From: Candidatus Villigracilis saccharophilus
GTDB taxonomy: Bacteria > Chloroflexota > Anaerolineae > Anaerolineales > Villigracilaceae
Direction of reading: 5' to 3'
DNA: 64,000 nucleotides
NCBI GenBank assembly: GCA_016709305.1
Contig: JADJNA010000047.1
Coordinates: forward strand, 1 to 64,000
How positions within the stretch are numbered: position 1 is the stretch's first letter; each line of letters opens with the position of its first letter. Shown here piece after piece: positions 1-8,717 of the stretch. The translations under genes and the position numbers were made by a program. The notes beneath the pieces are model-generated. The model searched no databases, was not told the DNA's origin, and saw only the letters and a list, made by a program, of their open reading frames with translations.

Positions 1-1
1 G

Positions 2-1138
2 GCAGGTTTCTTCACATGGCTGGCGATGATGTCCCTCCGCAAGGTCAATTATCACCCGGTACCCTTGTTCATCATCCTGATCGTGTTGGCTGCTTTTTTA
101 GCCATTCATGGATAGCATCACGGTGATGTTGTTCCTTTCCGCGCTGACATTACAACTTTGTACCTTGCTCAAACTCGACCCCGTCCCGCTCATTATCGCG
201 CAGGTTTGCGCGGCCAATACAGGCGGCGCTGCCACACTGGTAGGCGACCCGCCCAATGTTATTTTGGGGACAACATTGGGTTTCAACTTTTTCAGATTTC
301 GCCCTCAATACGGGCTGGTGCAATTGTCGCTGCGCTTTGATGCTGGTGACCTATTTTTACTGACCAATCGAAAAAATTGAAAGAATGCGCATATTGCTCT
401 GACGCCTGAAATGATCGAAGCGATTGACGAACTGCACAGCGAACCTTTACATGCTCACCTTACACGTGTCGGGTTGACCGGTTTCGTCATGGCAGTGGTT
501 CTCTTGATCTTTCATATTCCGCTCACCACTCTCACCGGTTTACCGATCAATGCGGCTGCATCGGCATTGGTCCCGGCAGGCATTGCGCTGATCGCTTTGC
601 GGGATGACCAACGCAAGAAGATCCTCGTCAGAGTGGACGGCGAGAGCATCCTTTTCTTCGCAGGTTTGTTCATGCTCATCGGCGGTTTGGAGAAGGTACA
701 CCTGTTTGGATCGCTGGCAATGCATTGGCAAGCGCCATCACTGATCCGTCAAATGCTTTGGTCATGGCGCTTCACTGGGGACCGGGGTTGGCCAGCGGCA
801 TTGTCGATAACGTCCCGTTGGCGTTGGCAATGACCTATGTGCTAAAAGATCTGGCTCTTATTTCAGGTATGCCTGCATTCGCAATGATGGTTTGGTCCTT
901 GGCGCTTGGGGTGGATATGGGCGGTAACCTCACGCCCATCGGAGCTTCAGCCAATGTGGTTGCATACGCTTACATGGAACACAATCACGGTTCCATCGGA
1001 TGGAAGCGATGGTTGATTGTTGCTGTCCCTCCCACCATTGTGGATGATCGTTGTTTCGTTCCTTTGCTCTATAAAAATCAGATCGGCTGGTATTATCTTT
1101 TTGATAGGAGAGAAAAGCCATGTACATACTTTCTTTGA
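2..1138 (+). pseudogene. NhaD/ArsB-type ion transporter, multiply frameshifted, 5' end outside window
   Basis: The fragments read as a polytopic permease of the ion transporter superfamily (arsenite/Na+ antiporter ArsB/NhaD type). Frame 2 from the window edge gives FFTWLAMMSLRKVNYHPVPL. Frame 3 from 108 gives a helix with DSITVMLF followed by the family hallmark GGAATLVGDPPNV. Residues near 292-365 continue in pieces of all three frames. 411-720 is a second long stretch in frame 3, and from about 725 frame 2 holds SAITDPSNALVMAL and a VDMGGNLTPIGASANV hallmark. At least five frame changes are needed to read it through; one near 716-724 is restored by adding a single A. It may be a decaying gene or a low-quality contig end. 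The ion is not decidable from the sequence. Confidence 0.7.
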
Positions 1139-1227
1139 TCGGCTACGTCATGATCGCGCTTCTGTTGATGAGCATGCTTGCAAAAGCCCGCCCGCGCATT
1201 AAAGAACCGGCGCCCGGTAAGGCGTAA
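1120..1227 (+). CDS. Small one-helix membrane ORF, 35 residues
   Basis: An ATG preceded by AGGAGAGAAAAG gives a 35-residue product with one hydrophobic helix (residues 2-20) and a basic, proline-rich tail. It overlaps the 3' end of the broken transporter. It may be a true small protein or the N-terminus of the frameshifted membrane gene that follows. Not recognised. Confidence 0.35.
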   Translation: MYILSLIGYVMIALLLMSMLAKARPRIKEPAPGKA

Positions 1228-1257
1228 AAAACCTCCCCTGGGGTTATCGTCACGTTT

Positions 1258-1594
1258 TCAGTTGCATCGCTCAAGTTTTATGGCCCTGTTGACCGGGATA
1301 GTGTTTGGAGTTGTAACGGGCTGGCTGCCCTTAGGCATGGCAGGAATTGTTGCCGCCGTTGCGCTCACCACCATTTTTGCCAATGCGCTACATTCACGAC
1401 CAAGGGAATATCCGTTGGGGATGGAGCGTTTTACCCGTGGAATGGTTTTACCGGCTATGTTGCCAAAGGGTCGAGTCTCAAGTTTGACCATCCTTCCTTT
1501 TTTGGACGTCTCACATTGTTCATCAAACCCGCCGAAATGAACAATGTGTTGGAATACGTTGAGCGGTATGTCAGAGCAAGCTAAAAAATAAAAT
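1258..1594 (+). pseudogene. Unrecognised membrane protein, frameshifted
   Basis: Frame 2 (about 1277-1410) encodes a strongly hydrophobic segment with LLTGIVFGVVTGWLPLGMAG. From about 1414 the sensible reading moves to frame 1, with a soluble, aromatic-rich tail (FYPWNGFTGYVAKGSSLKFD) that ends at TAA 1592-1594. Neither part is a complete gene alone, so a frameshift near 1410 is likely. The order, transmembrane part then compact C-terminal domain, resembles small membrane-anchored PH-like proteins, but I cannot name the family. It ends just upstream of amt. Confidence 0.4.
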
Positions 1595-1610
1595 AGAGGA
1601 GAATTGAGAA

Positions 1611-3155
1611 ATGAAAGCTGATAACAAAAAGAAGTGGATGTTTATTTTGCCATTAGTGGCAGTAGCTCTGGCTTTCGCATTTGCCACGCCGGCATTTGCG
1701 CAGGATGGCGAGCCGCCAACAGCCGAGCAGGTGAGTGACATTACCCTCGGCCTCAATATGTTGTGGATGTTGTTCGGTGGCTTCCTCGTGTTCTTTATGC
1801 AAGCTGGCTTTGCTTTGGTGGAGACTGGTTTCACACGCAACAAGAACGTAACTCACACCATGATGATGAATATGATGGTCTTCTGTATCGGCGCAATAGG
1901 CTATTGGTTGACTGGTTTCGCCTTCCAGTTCGGTGGTGTCAACGCGGCTTATCCTGAAGTAGCCACTGCCGGAGCAATTGCTGGCGAATGGGCGCACTCT
2001 CCCATCACACTTGGTGATTGGACTGGTCAGCTTGCCTCTCCATTGTTGCGCCTGGGTCAGTTTGGGTTCATCGGTGGAAGCGGCTTCTTCCTGGCTGGGT
2101 TGGGAACGAATGCGGGTATTCTCTCCTTCTTCCTGTTCCAGATGGTCTTCATGGATACCGCTGCCACCATCCCAACCGGTTCCATGGCAGAGCGCCTTAA
2201 GTTCTCCGGCTTTGTTGCCATGAGTTTGTGGGTCAGTATGTTCATTTACCCCGTCGTTGCCGGGTGGATCTGGGGCGGCGGCTGGCTTCAAAATCTTGGT
2301 CGTATTGCCGGTCTCGGTAACGGCGCAGTGGACTTTGCGGGTTCCGGCCCGGTTCACATGATCGGCGGCGTTGTAGGTTTGGCTGGCGCAATCGTGCTTG
2401 GCCCGCGCATCGGCAAGTTCAATAAAGATGGTTCCGCCAATACCATTCCCGGTCACAATATCACGATCGGTGTGTTGGGTACCATCATTCTATTCTTTGG
2501 TTGGTTCGGTTTCAACCCCGGCTCATCCCTTGGCTTCCTCGGTGGTTTCCGTAATCTCGCAGTGATCGCAGCCATCAATACTCTGTTGGCTGGTGCTGCA
2601 GGTGGTTGTGCTGCGATGACTTATATGTGGTTGTTCGGCCCTTCCAAGAAACCGGATGCAGGTATGTCCGTCAATGGTGTTCTTGCCGGTCTGGTGGCGA
2701 TTACTGCTCCCTGCGCCTTTGTTGATGTTTGGGCAGCGGTTCTGATCGGGACGATTGCAGGTGTGTTGGTTATTTTTGCTTCAGCCGCCCTTGAGAAACT
2801 CAAGATCGATGACCCCGTGGGCGCGGTTCCTGTTCACATGGTCAATGGTGCCTGGGGCGTTCTGGCTGTTGGTATCTTCGCCAACGGTAACCCCGATACA
2901 GCCGCATGGAATGGTATGGAAAGCGCAGTGACCGGTTTGATCTATGGCGGCTCCACTCAGATCCTTGCTCAGCTTGCCGAAGTGGTCAGCATTTTTGTAG
3001 TAGTATTCGTTCTGTCGTACCTGTTCTTCAAGGCGATGTATGCGCTCAAGTTGATGCGCGTCTCCCGCGAAGATGAATTGCAGGGTCTTGACATGCCTGA
3101 GATGGGCTCCCTTGCATATCCCGCGGATTGGGAAGCTCCCGCCGACGCAGTTTAA
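1611..3155 (+). CDS. amt: Ammonium transporter Amt
   Basis: This is an inner-membrane ammonium channel of the Amt/MEP/Rh family, 514 residues. Residues 1-30 form a signal peptide ending ATPAFA, as in many bacterial Amt precursors, followed by a short acidic linker and eleven or so hydrophobic helices. Typical family features include GFALVETGF near residue 66, the stretch FIGGSGFFLAGLG, MDTAATIPTGSMAERLKF and FFGWFGFNPGSS. The two conserved pore histidines lie in VHMIGG (about residue 247) and VHMVNGAWG (about 410). The start has a strong ribosome site (AGAGGAG). No glnK/PII gene follows. It stands first in a nitrogen-related run (permease, two glutamine synthetases), so ammonium capture for assimilation is the likely role. 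Confidence 0.95.
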   Translation: MKADNKKKWMFILPLVAVALAFAFATPAFAQDGEPPTAEQVSDITLGLNMLWMLFGGFLVFFMQAGFALVETGFTRNKNVTHTMMMNMMVFCIGAIGYWLTGFAFQFGGVNAAYPEVATAGAIAGEWAHSPITLGDWTGQLASPLLRLGQFGFIGGSGFFLAGLGTNAGILSFFLFQMVFMDTAATIPTGSMAERLKFSGFVAMSLWVSMFIYPVVAGWIWGGGWLQNLGRIAGLGNGAVDFAGSGPVHMIGGVVGLAGAIVLGPRIGKFNKDGSANTIPGHNITIGVLGTIILFFGWFGFNPGSSLGFLGGFRNLAVIAAINTLLAGAAGGCAAMTYMWLFGPSKKPDAGMSVNGVLAGLVAITAPCAFVDVWAAVLIGTIAGVLVIFASAALEKLKIDDPVGAVPVHMVNGAWGVLAVGIFANGNPDTAAWNGMESAVTGLIYGGSTQILAQLAEVVSIFVVVFVLSYLFFKAMYALKLMRVSREDELQGLDMPEMGSLAYPADWEAPADAV

Positions 3156-3163
3156 CTTTTTGA

Positions 3164-3210
3164 CGAGACTCCGGAAAGTGGTATTGGTATGACCACTTTC
3201 TGGAGTCTCG
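3164..3210 (+). terminator. Hairpin after amt
   Basis: Arms CGAGACTCCGGAAAGTGGT (3164-3182) and ACCACTTTCTGGAGTCTCG (3192-3210) pair over 19 bp with one mismatch around a 9-nt loop. The downstream U tract is weak, so it may act as a 3'-end stabiliser as much as a terminator. Confidence 0.6.
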
Positions 3211-3243
3211 ATGTTGATTTTTCAGGCTGATTGAAACTACGTT

Positions 3244-3483
3244 ATGCATGAAACTACTTCAAATATTTCCGCTCCTGCCCTGATCTATCTTGGAATGGGG
3301 TTGGTCATTGCCAGAATTCTTTTGGATGGCACCAATACCCGCGGCTTTACCTGGTTGCAGTGGCTGCAATTTCTGGTGGATGCGGCCCGCATTGTCATGC
3401 TCTGGCCGCTCGTATTGTTTATTGAAAAATTTGAAGTCTGGTTGAAATCAGGCTCTGATGACGAGGCAAAGCATGACCGTTGA
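3244..3483 (+). CDS. Small membrane protein, 79 residues
   Basis: The product has two hydrophobic segments (about residues 11-27 and 42-62) joined by a short polar turn, and a charged tail ending DDEAKHDR. No family is recognised. Its 3' end overlaps the start of the APC permease by 11 bp, so the two are probably translated together. It could be an accessory subunit of that permease, but this is inference from position only. Confidence 0.6.
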   Translation: MHETTSNISAPALIYLGMGLVIARILLDGTNTRGFTWLQWLQFLVDAARIVMLWPLVLFIEKFEVWLKSGSDDEAKHDR

Positions 3484-4933
3484 GTCCAACCCCAAACCAG
3501 TTCGGAAAACACTCGGCCTGACTGGGATCACCATCAATGCCATGGCATTGACCGCACCGGGCGCATTCTTGTGGCTCCTCTATCAGGTGCAGGCCGCCGC
3601 CAGCTTTGACGGTGTGGCAGATATTTGGCCCGGGGTGTTATTGGCTCTACTGTCAGCGATGATAACTGCATTATCGTTTGGCGAACTGGCCCGACGTTAT
3701 CCTGAAGCGGGGTTTCGCAGCGCCTATCATTTCGCAGATCGCTTCTTTGCCCGTCAAAAAAATCCACGCAATAAGTTTCTAGCCCGCCTCGGCAAATTTG
3801 CAACAGGCTGGGCCGCCCATCTTTATTATTGGATCTACCCCGGCGTTCTCGCTGCCTTCATGGGCATCCTCGCTGATTATTTATTGCGCTATTTTGGTTA
3901 TCAACCCACCGTGTTTGGCGAAGCGCTTCTCGTAGCGGCGTTCTCTGCATTTGTCGGATTTTTAGCATTGCGCGGAATTACGGGAACGACAACGACGAGT
4001 GTTGTCTTGAATACCGTGCAGTTGATCACGCTGCTGATTTTTGCCATTCTTGCAATTGCTTTTCGATTAATAAACCCCGCCTCTTTTTCTACCTCGGAGT
4101 GGGTCTATCCATCTGCGGCTTCTATCCTACTCCCGCACAGTGTTGATGGCGTCATTTTTCAAGCTGTCTTGGCGATGATCTTAATGGTGGGGTTTGAATC
4201 ATCCACTGCGCTCGGCGCTTCTGCGTCCAATGCGCAGCGGGACGTACCGCGCGGCGCGATCCTTGCTTTGGTTATTCAAGGCCTGTTCGCTTATCTGGTG
4301 GGATACTTCGTAGCTGGTCTTGCGCTGAATGTGCAGATCGATGCGACGGTTTCACACGCGCCGCTTGGAGACCTTGCTTTGCAATTTGGAGAAATTTTAT
4401 TAGGCGGCTACGGAACCACATTGATGGTCTTCTTTGGCTTCACTGTGGCAATTGCCTTGCTGGGTGGTGCGTTGAATGCGATCAACAACGGCGTCCGCAT
4501 AAGTTTCGCAATGGCTCTGGATGACGAGATGCCTGACGTGCTTGGTTTTTTGCATCCCAAATATGCAACGCCGTATAACACTGTGGTTTTACTAAGCACC
4601 GTTTGCGCAATCATCGGCTCCGCCGGAATCATCGGCGGACTGCCGGTCTTGATGGGAATTGTTCTGGCTTCCAATCTCGGGGCATTTCTGTTGTACGCAA
4701 TATTGTGTCTGTTGACTATCGTCACGTTTATGGGGGATAGCTCCTTTAATGTTTTCCGCCACCTGCTTTTCCCGCTGATCGGCCTCGCGGTAAATATTGG
4801 ACTTGTGGTTGCTGCCGCGAAGATCGGCCTGGCTGCCGGAGGAGTAATTACCCAAGCTAGCATGATCGCGCTTGTAATTGTCGTGACATGGTTTGTAGTC
4901 AGTGTTGCTTTTTACTTTGTCAAGCGTAAATAA
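3473..4933 (+). CDS. APC-family amino acid permease
   Basis: This is a 486-residue polytopic protein of the amino acid-polyamine-organocation superfamily, predicted to import amino acids or amines across the inner membrane. The N-terminus has the typical first broken helix (TLGLTGITINAMALTAPGAF). A later helix contains MVGFESSTALGASASN, matching the conserved GFES segment of APC permeases, and about twelve hydrophobic helices follow overall. ATG 3473 is preferred over ATG 3458 because GAGG lies at the right distance upstream. It overlaps the preceding small membrane gene. Substrate is not decidable; its position between amt and glnA suggests a nitrogenous solute. Confidence 0.85.
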   Translation: MTVESNPKPVRKTLGLTGITINAMALTAPGAFLWLLYQVQAAASFDGVADIWPGVLLALLSAMITALSFGELARRYPEAGFRSAYHFADRFFARQKNPRNKFLARLGKFATGWAAHLYYWIYPGVLAAFMGILADYLLRYFGYQPTVFGEALLVAAFSAFVGFLALRGITGTTTTSVVLNTVQLITLLIFAILAIAFRLINPASFSTSEWVYPSAASILLPHSVDGVIFQAVLAMILMVGFESSTALGASASNAQRDVPRGAILALVIQGLFAYLVGYFVAGLALNVQIDATVSHAPLGDLALQFGEILLGGYGTTLMVFFGFTVAIALLGGALNAINNGVRISFAMALDDEMPDVLGFLHPKYATPYNTVVLLSTVCAIIGSAGIIGGLPVLMGIVLASNLGAFLLYAILCLLTIVTFMGDSSFNVFRHLLFPLIGLAVNIGLVVAAAKIGLAAGGVITQASMIALVIVVTWFVVSVAFYFVKRK

Positions 4934-4943
4934 AACAAAATGG

Positions 4944-4983
4944 CCCGTTTGGGTAATAGTCAGCACTATTGTGCTTGTATAGA
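4944..4983 (+). promoter_or_regulatory. Promoter-like element with CCCGTTTGGGTAATAG motif, copy 1
   Basis: The motif CCCGTTTGGGTAATAG (4944-4959) lies 26 bases upstream of a -10-like TATAGA (4978-4983), measured from the first G of GGTAATAG. The same motif and spacing occur twice before the second glutamine synthetase, which suggests a shared regulator or an unusual -35 region. It probably drives the PP2C/kinase pair. Confidence 0.45.
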
Positions 4984-5008
4984 ATAACAAGCAGAGAGAG
5001 TTGGTGGT

Positions 5009-5074
5009 AACTTTTGCAAACCACGAACTGCCTGAATTTGCTCACAGCATATTTTGGTGGTTCGTGGCAAAGTT
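5009..5074. repeat. Inverted repeat in the leader of the PP2C gene
   Basis: AACTTTTGC plus CCACGAAC (5009-5028) face GTTCGTGG plus CAAAGTT (5060-5074) across about 30 bases. The whole would fold as an imperfect long hairpin in the 5' leader. Function unknown. Confidence 0.4.
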
Positions 5075-5124
5075 ATATAGGCCATCGACATTTTTCCTGA
5101 TTAGAAAAGAAAGCGCGGAACATT

Positions 5125-5955
5125 TTGACAAAATTCGTGCCGGAAATTGAAAGCGGTAGTTTGAGCGTTGTTGGCCCGGTGCGGGAGGATAATCAAGACT
5201 CGATCCGCATTGATCATGATGAGCACTTGGCTGGATCTGGCACGTTGTTTGCAGTTGCAGATGGCATGGGGGGATATGCACATGGAGGAGTTGCCAGTCT
5301 TTTGGCATTAGAGTCCTTTTTCAATACACTTTTCACACGGAACGGAAGCCCAATTCACAAAGCCTTGCAGCGCGGAGTGGAAACTGCCAATCTTGCTGTC
5401 TATCAGAAGGCGCAGCAATTGGATGCTGGCCGCATGGGCACAACACTTACCGCTGCCTATCTCTTTGGCAATATGTTGTATCTTGCTCATGTTGGTGATA
5501 GCCGCGCTTATTTGATCCGCGATGGACGCTCCACCTGCCTAACCTCAGATCATACAACCGTAGGGGATATGGTTCGTTCGAAATTAATTTCCTCCGACAA
5601 GATTCGTTCTCACGCGCAGCGTTCCGTGTTGACCAAATCCATCGGCACATCCTTGTTCGTTCAGCCGGATATTATCCAGCAGAAACTGCACGAAGGAGAT
5701 CGTCTGATCTTATGCTCTGGCGGAGTGTGGTGAGTCATCGAGGATGAGGAATTTGCCCGGGTCGCGAATGAAGCGCCCTCTGCCGATGAGGTCAGCCGAA
5801 ATCTTATCGACCTTGCTCTTGATCACCAAACAGATGACAACGCCTCAGTTATAGTTTTTCACATCCGCAGGCTGACGCCGGTTTCTTCTGAACAGCCATC
5901 GGATAACGGTGAGTCACTCGGTTGGTTTCAAAAACTAAGGAAAATGGTGTCATGA
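5125..5955 (+). pseudogene. PP2C-type Ser/Thr protein phosphatase with in-frame TGA
   Basis: The family dephosphorylates Ser/Thr-phosphorylated proteins using two metal ions. Seen here: the N-terminal VREDNQDS (metal Asp), FAVADGMGGYAHG, GTTLTAAYLFG, LAHVGDSRAYLI and, near the end, QTDDNASVIV, all in the correct order. The reading frame is interrupted by TGA at 5731-5733, straight after LILCSGGVW, and then continues in the same frame to TGA 5953-5955, where it overlaps the kinase start (ATGA). The usual CSDG aspartate is Gly here, and Gly (GGA) is expected where the TGA stands. Start is TTG 5125. Either the gene is dead or two base substitutions are sequence errors. It pairs with the downstream kinase, the usual phosphatase/kinase arrangement. 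Confidence 0.75.
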
Positions 5956-6956
5956 ACGCCTATGCTATAATGACCGGCAATATGCTGCAAATCGGTGATC
6001 AGTTCGATCATTTTCAAATACAGGCACACATGGCTCAGGGCGGTATGAGTGATGTGTATCGCGCCTTCGACCTGGTCAATCGCCGCGAAGTGGTTATCAA
6101 AGTTCCCGATCAATCCATGCTCGGTGACCCTGCTCAATTTGAACGCTTTCAAAGAGAGTTGGAGGTAATGAAGACCCTCGACCATCCTGCCATCCTCAAA
6201 GGGCTTGGGTCTGGAAAATATAACCGCATCCCATATCTGGTAACGGAATTTGTGGATGGTAAATCACTCAGGTCTTTGATAGAAACCTCCGCGCTTCTGA
6301 CTCCCGAGGAAGCTGTTTCTGTTACGAGAAAAATTGCCGAAGGGATGGCTTACTGTCACCGGAACGATGTTATTCACCGTGACCTGAAGCCTGAAAATAT
6401 TTTAATTACTTCAGACGGACAACCCGTCATAATGGACTTTGGTCTTGCGCTTACAAAAGGCTCGCATCGTGTCACGTACTCGAACCTGAGCGCCACTGTG
6501 GGTACGCCCGACTATATGTCGCCAGAACAGATCGAAGGTCAACGCGGCGACCAACGCACGGATATTTACGCATTGGGTACGATCCTGTATGAACTGCTTG
6601 TGGGAAAAGTTCCTTTTACAGGGGATACCAATATGGCGATCATGGCGCAGCACTTGAACGGAGTGGCTCCGCGCCTTGATCGGGTTGATCCAAACATCCC
6701 TTCCACGCTGGCAGCGATCGTAGCCAAATGCTTATCTCGCAACCCCGAACAACGCTACGCGGATATGACCGCCCTCGCCGACGCTTTTGACCATCCTGAG
6801 GATGCTGACTTAACCATCATTCAACAACAGGGCTCATCCTCCACGACGGGAATGTCAATGGAACAAAGGCAGGTTCTTAAAGGCGTATTGATCGCAGTGG
6901 GAATTATCGGCGGGCTGATTGTGTTGGCCCTGATCCTTCAATATTTTCAAAATTAA
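5952..6956 (+). CDS. Hanks-type Ser/Thr protein kinase with C-terminal membrane anchor
   Basis: The product has 334 residues. The kinase domain spans about residues 10-265: a glycine loop (AQGGMSDVYRAFD), the ATP-binding Lys in EVVIKVPD, catalytic loop HRDLKPENIL, DFGLA, and activation-segment end GTPDYMSPEQ. A single transmembrane helix lies at about 310-330 with almost nothing after it, so the kinase faces the cytoplasm and there are no PASTA sensor repeats. The start ATG 5952 overlaps the PP2C stop, indicating coupled translation of an opposing kinase/phosphatase pair. A glutamine synthetase follows after only 32 bp, so nitrogen enzymes are possible targets, which is inference. Confidence 0.9.
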   Translation: MNAYAIMTGNMLQIGDQFDHFQIQAHMAQGGMSDVYRAFDLVNRREVVIKVPDQSMLGDPAQFERFQRELEVMKTLDHPAILKGLGSGKYNRIPYLVTEFVDGKSLRSLIETSALLTPEEAVSVTRKIAEGMAYCHRNDVIHRDLKPENILITSDGQPVIMDFGLALTKGSHRVTYSNLSATVGTPDYMSPEQIEGQRGDQRTDIYALGTILYELLVGKVPFTGDTNMAIMAQHLNGVAPRLDRVDPNIPSTLAAIVAKCLSRNPEQRYADMTALADAFDHPEDADLTIIQQQGSSSTTGMSMEQRQVLKGVLIAVGIIGGLIVLALILQYFQN

Positions 6957-6988
6957 ATACCGCCCATACGAGCGACGGAAGGGATTTT

Positions 6989-8328
6989 ATGAGCAACCCC
7001 ACAAACTCAACAGCTGATGTTCTGGCGCTTGCGGCACAGAAAAAGATAAAGTTTATTGACTTGCAGTTCACCGACGTGGTCGGTGTGGTTAAGAACGTCA
7101 CCATCCCCGCTCACGAGTTGACCGCAGCGCTGGAAAATGGCATCTGGTTTGACGGTTCTTCTATCGAGGGGTTTGCGCGTGTTGCGGAAAGCGATATGCA
7201 TTTGCGCCCGGATCCCTCCACCTTTGCGGTTATTCCCTGGCTTTCGGGCGAGGATGCAACCGCCCGCCTGATCTGTGATGTGTTCACTCCCGATGGACAG
7301 CCGTTCCCGGGAGATCCACGCTCCATCCTGCGGCGGATGATAAATGAAGCCAGCGAGATGGGTTTCAAATACAATACCGGGCCAGAGTTCGAATTCTTTC
7401 TACTTAAACCAAATTCCAATGGCAGTTTGATCCCACTCGTGCCGCACGATAAGGGAAGTTATTTTGATGCCCCTTCAGATATGGCGGCTGGGCTGCGGCG
7501 CCAGATGACAAGTACGCTGGAGGCGCTTGGCCTGCAGGTGGAAGCCATGCACCATGAAGGTGCGCACGGTCAGCAGGAGATCGATTTTCGCTATTCCGAT
7601 GCGTTGACCACAGCCGACAGCGCCGTGACATTGCGTGTGGCCTTGAAAGTCATCGCCCAGCAGAACGGACTGTATTGCACCTTCCTGCCCAAGCCGATCC
7701 GCGGCATCAATGGCAGCGGGATGCACGTTCATCAAAGCTTGGCGTACATAGCCAATGGAAAAAATGCCTTCTCCGACCCGGGCGACCCGCACGGGCTTTC
7801 AAAGATCGCCAAAGCATTTCATCGCCGGGCAGCTTGCCCACGCGCGGGGGATGTGCCATTCTGGCTCCATTGGTAAATTCATACAAACGCCTTGTGGCTG
7901 GCTATGAAGCGCCTGTTTACATCAGCTGGGCAAGAGTAAATCGTTCTGCGCTTATCCGCGTGCCGCGTGCATCGGAAAGCGATTCCACGCGATTGGAATT
8001 GCGCTGCCCCGACCCAAGTTGCAATCCCTATCTTGCATTTGCCGTTATGCTAGCCGCCGGGCTGGATGGCATCCGACGTGAGTTGACTGTGCCGGAAGCG
8101 ACCGAAGAGAATATCTATTTGCTTGACAAGCCAACGTACTCGTCACAGGAATTATTGCCGACCTCTCTCAATCAGGCGCTTAAAGCAATGGAAGAAGATG
8201 AAGTCGTCCGTAACGCGCTTGGAGCCCATACGCATGAAGTCTTCATCAATGCCAAACGTCTGGAGTGGGAGGATTATCGTCTTGAGGTAACAAATTGGGA
8301 ACTTGAAAAATATCTTTCCAATTATTAA
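6989..8328 (+). CDS. glnA: Glutamine synthetase type I-alpha, two frameshifts
   Basis: This enzyme makes glutamine from glutamate, ammonia and ATP. Restored length is about 445 residues, matching the short GSI-alpha class. Seen: IDLQFTDVVGVVKN, WFDGSSIEGFARVAESDM, TGPEFEFFLL, HHEGAHGQQEIDF, NGSGMHVHQS, then after the break NSYKRLVAGYEAPVYISWA, NRSALIRVP and ELRCPDPSCNPYLAF. The segment with the adenylylation tyrosine of the beta class is absent. Two single-base insertions break the frame: an extra C near 7821 and an extra G in the GGGGG run near 7850. Removing both gives one open frame. Ribosome site GGAAGGG. The gene follows the kinase closely and ends at a strong terminator. Confidence 0.9.
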
Positions 8329-8336
8329 GTAAACCG

Positions 8337-8376
8337 TTTCTGCTCTGTCGGGGATTAGCCCCCGACAGAGCAGAAA
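8337..8376 (+). terminator. Terminator after first glnA
   Basis: Perfect 17-bp arms TTTCTGCTCTGTCGGGG (8337-8353) and CCCCGACAGAGCAGAAA (8360-8376) with a short loop. Confidence 0.8.
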
Positions 8377-8403
8377 TTATTAGTTGGTCAGGCAGGAAAT
8401 ACC

Positions 8404-8445
8404 ACCCTTTTAGGTAATAGACATATTTTTTATGACACATATAAT
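8404..8445 (+). promoter_or_regulatory. Promoter-like element with GGTAATAG motif, copy 2
   Basis: CCCTTTTAGGTAATAGAC (8405-8422) lies 27 bases before a perfect -10 TATAAT (8440-8445), measured from the first G of GGTAATAG. The transcript would begin with a small hairpin CGTTC-TTGT-GAACG and end at, or read through, the hairpin at 8568. Confidence 0.5.
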
Positions 8446-8567
8446 TCGTTCTTGTGAACGGGTTATGTGAGTTTTTTTATTTTATGAAAAGCTCTTCACC
8501 CTAAATAATTAACATCAGCCTTGTCCTGGGCTGTTGCTAAACCTCTCCTTGGTAGTCCCCTCGGGGA

Positions 8568-8608
8568 AAACATGGTGACTGAATGTTCCAGTCGTCATGT
8601 TTTTTTAT
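8568..8608 (+). terminator. Terminator-like hairpin in the leader of the second glnA
   Basis: AACATGGTGACTG (8569-8581) and CAGTCGTCATGTT (8589-8601) pair with two mismatches and run into TTTTTTTATTT. It lies between the two promoter-like elements upstream of glnA, so it could end a short leader RNA or act as an attenuator. Confidence 0.5.
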
Positions 8609-8628
8609 TTCCCTGTACCCATATAAGT

Positions 8629-8671
8629 ACCCGTTTGGGTAATAGACCTGCCCGCACCCTACCCATATAAT
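8629..8671 (+). promoter_or_regulatory. Promoter-like element with GGTAATAG motif, copy 3
   Basis: ACCCGTTTGGGTAATAGACC (8629-8648) lies 28 bases before TATAAT (8666-8671), measured from the first G of GGTAATAG. The 16-base core is identical to copy 1 at 4944. This is the most likely proximal promoter of the second glutamine synthetase. Confidence 0.55.
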
Positions 8672-8717
8672 CTCGCCTTATAAAATACAAACAATTCATT
8701 GTAAGGAGGAATCACCC

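Noticed and set aside
1653..2456. Long minus-strand ORF opposite amt
   Set aside because: It is a shadow of the Amt coding frame, with low-complexity His/Glu-rich sequence and no start signals.
5731..5733. TGA in PP2C as a selenocysteine codon
   Set aside because: The expected residue is Gly, not Cys, and no compact hairpin with a GU loop follows at the right distance; nonsense change or error is simpler.
8445..8568. Glutamine riboswitch before glnA
   Set aside because: A small CGTTC/GAACG hairpin is present, but the conserved core I would expect is not.
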